Below are positions 4,702-8,877 of a stretch of 8,877 nucleotides of DNA, piece after piece. A program made the translations under genes and the position numbers. The notes beneath the pieces are model-generated. The model was not told the DNA's origin and did no database searches. It saw only the letters and a list, made by a program, of their open reading frames with translations. Source of the DNA: Actinomycetota bacterium (GTDB taxonomy: Bacteria; Actinomycetota; Actinomycetes; Nanopelagicales; Nanopelagicaceae). The first letter of the stretch is position 1, and each line of letters begins with the position of its first letter. Location: assembly GCA_947452525.1 (NCBI GenBank), contig CANGCW010000033.1:1-8877 (forward strand), in the 5' to 3' direction.

Positions 4702-5550
4702 ATGGATGACCTTCACTCCCTCAATGAGGCGATAAATAAGCGAGCAGGTAGAAAACTTCTGCCATCTATTCTCGTCTCCATCACGATTCTCGTTCTCGTC
4801 TTTGGTCTTCTCGCAATCCAGCCAATCCTCTTTGCGGCACTTGTGCTGCTTGCAGTCATCATGGGTCAGCGCGAGTTAAATCACGCCTATCGCGCGGGTG
4901 GAATCACCATCCCTGATTGGCCGTTAACGCTCGGCAGCATTGTTCTTAGCGTTGCCACCTGGTTCGGGGGAGTGAGCGGACTCGCTGTCGCCACCGCCTT
5001 CGTTATTCCAAATATCTTGATTCTTCTTCTCGTTACAAACCCTGCAGATTTTGTTAAGCGCTCAACAGCAGCAACATTCTCTATCTTTTACGTTCCATTC
5101 TTGGCGGGCTTTATCACCCTCATCGCTCATAGCGATGACCCAGTTGGCCGCATTCTTGTTCTCGTTGTGCTCGTTGCATGCAACGATACTTTCGCATATC
5201 TCTTTGGTGTGCTCTTCGGTAAGCACCACCTTGCACCGCATATCAGCCCGAAGAAGACGTGGGAGGGCCTTATCGGTTCACTCGTCGCCTGCTCAGTTGG
5301 TGGTGCACTCGTCTTCGCACTCTGGACAAATCAGCATTGGTATCTCGGCGCACTGCTTGGACTAATGGGCGTCGCAACATCTACCTTTGGAGATCTCATC
5401 GAATCTGCAATGAAGCGTGATCTCCATATTAAAGATATGGGCGCAATCCTCCCGGGCCACGGTGGCATCCTCGATCGCATCGACTCAGTGCTCTTCACTG
5501 GTCCAACGGTCTGGTTTGTCCTCGAACTCATTAAGCATTTCAAACTATGA
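4702..5550 (+). CDS. cdsA: Phosphatidate cytidylyltransferase (CDP-diglyceride synthase)
   Basis: Integral membrane enzyme that makes CDP-diacylglycerol from phosphatidic acid and CTP, the branch point to phosphatidylglycerol, cardiolipin and phosphatidylinositol. The 282-residue product has a short charged N-terminus and about eight hydrophobic segments (roughly 21-38, 42-55, 74-90, 92-111, 124-142, 150-173, 188-207, 213-229). It carries CNDTFAYLFG (160-169), ISPKKTWEG (181-189) and the full family signature ESAMKRD (234-240), KDMG (244-247), PGHGGILDRID (251-261), so the catalytic metal- and CTP-binding residues are intact. The ATG at 4702 has no clear Shine-Dalgarno sequence and sits four bases after the frr stop, so initiation probably relies on coupling. 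The stop overlaps the start of rlmN (ATGA at 5547-5550). Confidence 0.95.
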   Translation: MDDLHSLNEAINKRAGRKLLPSILVSITILVLVFGLLAIQPILFAALVLLAVIMGQRELNHAYRAGGITIPDWPLTLGSIVLSVATWFGGVSGLAVATAFVIPNILILLLVTNPADFVKRSTAATFSIFYVPFLAGFITLIAHSDDPVGRILVLVVLVACNDTFAYLFGVLFGKHHLAPHISPKKTWEGLIGSLVACSVGGALVFALWTNQHWYLGALLGLMGVATSTFGDLIESAMKRDLHIKDMGAILPGHGGILDRIDSVLFTGPTVWFVLELIKHFKL

Positions 5551-6683
5551 GCACTCGCGAGAACTCCAATCCGGAGTTGAAATTAGTCTTTGACGAGCCG
5601 AAGCAGAAGGTCCGTCCACCACAACACTTTGCCGATCTCGATGCAGAAGAGCGCAAACAATTAGCCATCGACCTTGGTCTGCCAGCGTTCCGCGCAAAGC
5701 AGGCTGCTACCCACTTCTTTACTCATTACAACGATGAGCCTGAGACGTGGAGTGATATTCCAAAAGAGATGCGCCAACTCATGGCTGAGAAGTTCATGCC
5801 GCGCCTCATCACACTCGTAAAGACTGTTACTACTGATTCAGGCAAGACGAGAAAAGATCTCTGGCGCCTCCATGATGGCGTTCTCGTTGAGAGCGTTCTC
5901 ATGCGTTACTCCGATCGCACAACAGTCTGTATCTCTTCGCAGGCAGGTTGCGGAATGAACTGCCCTTTCTGTGCAACAGGACAGGGCGGTCTCACCCGAA
6001 ACCTCACAGCTGGCGAAATCACTGCACAAGTTGTTGCCGCAGCGCGTACCTGCGCATCAGGTGAACTACCAGGCGGTCCAACTCGCCTCTCCAATGTTGT
6101 ATTCATGGGCATGGGTGAACCACTCGCTAACTACAAAGCGGTTATCCGCTCAGTTCGCAATATCGTCTCTCCACAACCTGAAGGCCTCGGCATTAGCGCT
6201 CGTTCAGTTACAGTTTCAACAGTCGGTCTTGTGAACGGAATTGAGAAATTAATGGGTGAAGATATTCCTGTCACTCTCGCAGTTTCACTTCACACACCAG
6301 ATGATGAACTCCGTGATTCGCTAGTACCCATCAACTCGCGCTTCAAAGTCCGTGAAGTGCTTGCCGCAGCCGATGCCTATGCAGAGAAGACTGGTCGCAG
6401 ATACTCCATCGAGTATGCACTCATCCGCGACATTAACGATCAGGCCTGGCGCTCAGATCTTCTTGGTCGCCTTCTGAAGAATCGCAATGCGCATGTGAAT
6501 CTCATCCCACTGAACCCGACCCCCGGCTCTAAGTGGACCGCCTCTCGTCCCGAGGATGAGAAGGAGTTCGTCAGAATTCTTGAGGGCTACCGCGTCCCTG
6601 TAACAGTTCGCGATACACGAGGGAGAGAAATTGATGGGGCCTGTGGTCAACTCGCAGCCTCTGAGATAGCCTCTCCTTCATGA
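5547..6683 (+). CDS. rlmN: Dual-specificity RNA methyltransferase RlmN (23S rRNA A2503 / tRNA A37 C2-methylation)
   Basis: Radical-SAM enzyme that methylates carbon 2 of adenosine 2503 in 23S rRNA and of adenosine 37 in some tRNAs through a methyl-cysteine intermediate. The 378-residue product has the N-terminal RlmN domain (LGLPAFRAKQAATHFF, about 43-58), then VCISSQAGCGMNCPFCATG. C135, C139 and C142 are the CxxxCxxC ligands of the [4Fe-4S] cluster, and C128 matches the conserved cysteine seven residues upstream of it (C118 in E. coli). GMGEPLANY binds SAM, and the C-terminal GACGQLA holds the methyl-carrying cysteine (C366). All key residues are present. The ATG at 5547 overlaps the cdsA stop by four bases; no Shine-Dalgarno is obvious, so translation should be coupled to cdsA. 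Its own stop overlaps the next start in the same way. Confidence 0.96.
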   Translation: MSTRENSNPELKLVFDEPKQKVRPPQHFADLDAEERKQLAIDLGLPAFRAKQAATHFFTHYNDEPETWSDIPKEMRQLMAEKFMPRLITLVKTVTTDSGKTRKDLWRLHDGVLVESVLMRYSDRTTVCISSQAGCGMNCPFCATGQGGLTRNLTAGEITAQVVAAARTCASGELPGGPTRLSNVVFMGMGEPLANYKAVIRSVRNIVSPQPEGLGISARSVTVSTVGLVNGIEKLMGEDIPVTLAVSLHTPDDELRDSLVPINSRFKVREVLAAADAYAEKTGRRYSIEYALIRDINDQAWRSDLLGRLLKNRNAHVNLIPLNPTPGSKWTASRPEDEKEFVRILEGYRVPVTVRDTRGREIDGACGQLAASEIASPS

Positions 6684-8104
6684 AATCCTTCAATAACTTC
6701 ATCAACGGTAAGAGCCTCCCTTCAGTAAGCGGGGCGGTAAGTGAAATTATCAATCCAGCAACTGGTCAGGCTTATGCGACCGCTCCTGTCTCCGGAGCTG
6801 CTGATGTCGATGCGGCAATGTCTGCTGCTGCAGCTGCATTTCCAGAGTGGAGAGACTCCACACCTGCAGAGCGTCAACGAGCGCTCCTCAAGATCGCTGA
6901 TGCACTTGAGTCCAAGCAAGATGAACTTATCGCTGTTGAATCCGAGAACACCGGAAAGCCAATCGGCATCACCAAATCTGAAGAGATTCCACCACTGCTT
7001 GATCAGATCCGTTTCTTCGCAGGTGCAGCTCGCCAGTTAGAGGGCAAGAGCGCCGCTGAATATATGAAGGGGATGACCTCATTCATCCGCCGCGAACCAA
7101 TCGGTGTTTGTGCTCAAGTAACCCCATGGAATTACCCCATGATGATGGCGGTCTGGAAATGGGCACCAGCAATCGCTGCAGGAAACACTGTTGTTTTGAA
7201 GCCAAGTGACACAACACCTGCCTCCACAATTTGGATGGCAAATGTGATGTCAGAGTTCCTTCCGGATGGCGTTATCAACGTCGTTGCTGGAGATCGCGAA
7301 ACAGGTCGTGCTCTTATCGATCACAAGACACCGCAGATGGTCTCTATTACCGGATCTGTCCGTGCAGGTATGGAAGTTGCGCAGAGCGCATCCAAGGATT
7401 TGAAGCGAGTACACCTTGAACTCGGCGGAAAGGCACCTGTCGTTGTATTTGCGGATGCAGATCTTCCTGCAGCTGCAGAGGCGATTGCGATTGCTGGTTA
7501 CTTCAACGCTGGCCAGGATTGCACGGCCGCAACCCGCGTAATCGTTGAAGCTGCTGTCTACGATGAATTCCTTGCTCTCCTTGCAGCGCAAGCGAAGAAC
7601 ACCGCAACAGGTGCACCAACAGAAGATGTTCTCTACGGCGCAGTGAATAATGCGAACCAACTCGCTCGCCTTAAGGGCTTCGTTGAGCGCAAACCTTCAC
7701 ATGCCGAGATCGTCGCAGGCGGAACCCAGGTTGAGCGCGCAGGTTATTTCTGGAACCCAACCGTTATCGGCGGACTCCGCCAGGACGATGAGATGATTCA
7801 GAACGAGATCTTCGGACCAATCATCACCGTCCAGAAATTCGCAGATGAGGCAGAGGCGGTTCGCATGGCCAATGGCGTCGCCTATGGCCTCGCATCGAGT
7901 GTCTGGACCACCAACCACGGTCGCGCGATGCGCATGGCGAAGGCCTTCGACTTTGGCGTCGTCTGGATTAATACCCATATCCCTATGGTCTCTGAGATGC
8001 CTCACGGTGGCTTTAAGCACTCTGGCTATGGCAAGGATCTCTCCCAATACGGATTTGAGGATTACACCCGCATCAAGCACGTGATGACCAACCTGAACGC
8101 CTAA
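6680..8104 (+). CDS. patD: Gamma-aminobutyraldehyde dehydrogenase (NAD-dependent aldehyde dehydrogenase family)
   Basis: Oxidises 4-aminobutanal, formed from putrescine, to 4-aminobutyrate (GABA); soluble. The 474-residue product equals the E. coli PatD/YdcW length. It carries the ALDH features PWNYP (149-153), VLKPS with K174, ITGS (223-226), catalytic base E247 in LELGGKAP and nucleophile C281 in FNAGQDCTAATR, followed by EIFGP. AEYMKGMTSFIRREPIG and the C-terminal WINTHIPMVSEMPHGG with SGYGKD are the strings that single out aminobutyraldehyde dehydrogenases from betaine-aldehyde or general ALDHs; this substrate call is by recalled similarity. The ATG at 6680 overlaps the rlmN stop (ATGA) and has no Shine-Dalgarno, so it is translated as the tail of the housekeeping operon. 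The following polyamine-binding protein gene supports the substrate. Possible alternatives are other omega-aminoaldehydes, such as 3-aminopropanal. Confidence 0.85.
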   Translation: MKSFNNFINGKSLPSVSGAVSEIINPATGQAYATAPVSGAADVDAAMSAAAAAFPEWRDSTPAERQRALLKIADALESKQDELIAVESENTGKPIGITKSEEIPPLLDQIRFFAGAARQLEGKSAAEYMKGMTSFIRREPIGVCAQVTPWNYPMMMAVWKWAPAIAAGNTVVLKPSDTTPASTIWMANVMSEFLPDGVINVVAGDRETGRALIDHKTPQMVSITGSVRAGMEVAQSASKDLKRVHLELGGKAPVVVFADADLPAAAEAIAIAGYFNAGQDCTAATRVIVEAAVYDEFLALLAAQAKNTATGAPTEDVLYGAVNNANQLARLKGFVERKPSHAEIVAGGTQVERAGYFWNPTVIGGLRQDDEMIQNEIFGPIITVQKFADEAEAVRMANGVAYGLASSVWTTNHGRAMRMAKAFDFGVVWINTHIPMVSEMPHGGFKHSGYGKDLSQYGFEDYTRIKHVMTNLNA

Positions 8105-8128
8105 CGCTGACTGAGTGGAAGCCCGCCC

Positions 8129-8171
8129 GCCTCATATTGGGAGGCAATTCTGAGGATGGACGGTCCTCAGA
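8129..8171 (+). terminator. Two tandem hairpins between the aldehyde dehydrogenase and polyamine-binding protein genes
   Basis: GCCTC (8129-8133) pairs with GAGGC (8141-8145) around seven bases. Three bases later TCTGAGGA (8149-8156) pairs with TCCTCAGA (8164-8171), an eight-base-pair perfect stem with a seven-base loop. Both lie 25-70 bases after the dehydrogenase stop. No T-run follows, so an intrinsic terminator call is weak; they could instead be operator or leader elements for the transporter gene. A TAAGAT at 8188-8193 is a possible -10 with no convincing -35. Confidence 0.3.
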
Positions 8172-8241
8172 GGGCTTATTCTCAGTCTAAGATTTGCCTG
8201 CTTTAGTAACCCCAGCCATCTTAAGAGAAGGTAGGAAGTTA

Positions 8242-8877
8242 ATGTCGAACTCAGAAGAGAAGAAGAACCTAGAAAGTTCACTCCACGGATTAGCGGATTC
8301 ATTTCTTTCCCGCCGTGCTCTCCTTGCAGGTGCAGGCGGATTAGGTGCCGCATCGCTTCTAGGTCTTGGTGAATCCGAATCTGCTCACGCTGCTGCGAAG
8401 AAGACAGTGCGTTGGGCGAACTGGGGTCTCTATCTTGATTACGACAACAAGTCGCACAAGTATCCAACTCTTGAAGCGTTCAAGAAGAGCTCTGGCTACA
8501 ACGCTACCTACCAAGAGGCGATTGACGATAACGATTCATTCACAGCGAAGGTCGCACCACAACTTCGCATCAAGAAAGATATTGGTTACGACGTCGTCGT
8601 TCCTACCGAGTGGATGGCCTCACAGTGGGTCGCTAACAAGTGGGTACAGCGTTTCGATGATGCTGCCGTTCCAAATAAGAAGAATGTTCTTCCATTCCTC
8701 GCAAACCGTCCTTTCGATCCAGGTCGCCATTACTCGCTTCCATGGGCCGGCATCATCGCCGGTGTTGCATGGAATAAGAAGGCGCTTCCCAAGGGCATCA
8801 ACACTCTTGATCAACTCTTCTCTTCAAGCAACAAGGGGCGCATCGAAGTTCTCTCCGAGATGCGCGATACCGTCGGC
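8242..8877 (+). CDS. potD: Polyamine (spermidine/putrescine) ABC transporter substrate-binding protein, Tat-exported; 3' end cut by window
   Basis: Extracytoplasmic binding protein of the PotD/PotF type that hands spermidine or putrescine to a membrane permease and ATPase, presumably encoded just beyond the window. The first 212 residues are visible and the frame runs off the edge. A 23-residue polar N-region precedes SRRALLAGAGGLGAASLLG, a twin-arginine signal (R24, R25), ending near ESAHA-AAKK (about 50), a plausible signal-peptidase I site. No cysteine is present, so there is no lipobox. The mature part starts TVRWANWGLYLDYD and continues AFKKSSGYNATYQEAIDDND, APQLRI, GYDVVVPTEWMA and SLPWAG, in the order seen in PotD-like proteins. 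The ATG at 8242 has AGAAGG at 8226-8231 ten bases upstream and AGGAAG closer in. A 137-base gap with hairpins separates it from the dehydrogenase, so it may have its own promoter. Exact ligand is inferred from family and neighbour. Confidence 0.85.
   Translation, partial: MSNSEEKKNLESSLHGLADSFLSRRALLAGAGGLGAASLLGLGESESAHAAAKKTVRWANWGLYLDYDNKSHKYPTLEAFKKSSGYNATYQEAIDDNDSFTAKVAPQLRIKKDIGYDVVVPTEWMASQWVANKWVQRFDDAAVPNKKNVLPFLANRPFDPGRHYSLPWAGIIAGVAWNKKALPKGINTLDQLFSSSNKGRIEVLSEMRDTVG

Noticed and set aside
7250..7660. Minus-strand open frame of 136 codons inside the aldehyde dehydrogenase gene
   Set aside because: Fully antisense to a gene with intact catalytic residues; Cys/Arg-rich content is typical of an antisense shadow.
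1..8877. CRISPR arrays, tRNA/rRNA genes, insertion sequences
   Set aside because: No regularly spaced repeats, no tRNA cloverleaf or rRNA-like sequence, and no transposase or terminal inverted repeats were recognised on either strand.

Overview
The window looks like a chromosomal segment of a streamlined, moderate-GC actinobacterium, plausibly a freshwater acI/Nanopelagicales-type lineage. That placement is inferred from gene order (xerC, then rpsB-tsf-pyrH-frr-cdsA-rlmN), very short intergenic gaps, ATGA stop/start overlaps and protein style; no marker here fixes the taxon.

Region 1 (1-381) is the C-terminal end of a XerC-type tyrosine recombinase. Region 2 (378-1265) is the accessory part. 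It is visibly richer in A/T codons and lies on the minus strand. It holds a 93-residue protein with a C-terminal membrane anchor, and upstream of it an unrecognised reading frame split by one in-frame TGA into a 115-codon soluble half and an 80-codon hydrophobic half that has no start codon of its own. Region 3 (1266-1629) has no credible gene but is dense in inverted repeats and forms the upstream region and 5' leader of rpsB. By hand folding it contains two sets of alternating, mutually exclusive hairpins, a multi-branch junction closed by a long-range helix, and a perfect hairpin ending just before the Shine-Dalgarno sequence.

Region 4 (1630-6683) is a compact plus-strand operon: ribosomal protein S2 (rpsB), elongation factor Ts (tsf), UMP kinase (pyrH), ribosome recycling factor (frr), CDP-diglyceride synthase (cdsA) and the 23S rRNA/tRNA adenosine-C2 methyltransferase RlmN. 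It covers translation, pyrimidine nucleotide supply and phospholipid precursor synthesis. For rpsB, pyrH and frr the longest open frame overshoots the true start; Shine-Dalgarno positions and family alignments fix internal ATG codons.

Region 5 (6680-8877) adds polyamine metabolism. An aldehyde dehydrogenase closely resembling gamma-aminobutyraldehyde dehydrogenase overlaps the rlmN stop by four bases. After a gap with two hairpins comes the N-terminal 212 residues of a Tat-exported PotD-like polyamine-binding protein, cut by the window edge. Together they suggest putrescine/spermidine uptake and oxidation to GABA.

No tRNA, rRNA, CRISPR array or insertion sequence was seen. The observations most worth a second look are the structured rpsB leader, the TGA-interrupted minus-strand gene, and the apparently un-lipidated Tat-type binding protein. 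Nothing in the window amounts to a demonstrated new defence or mobile system.
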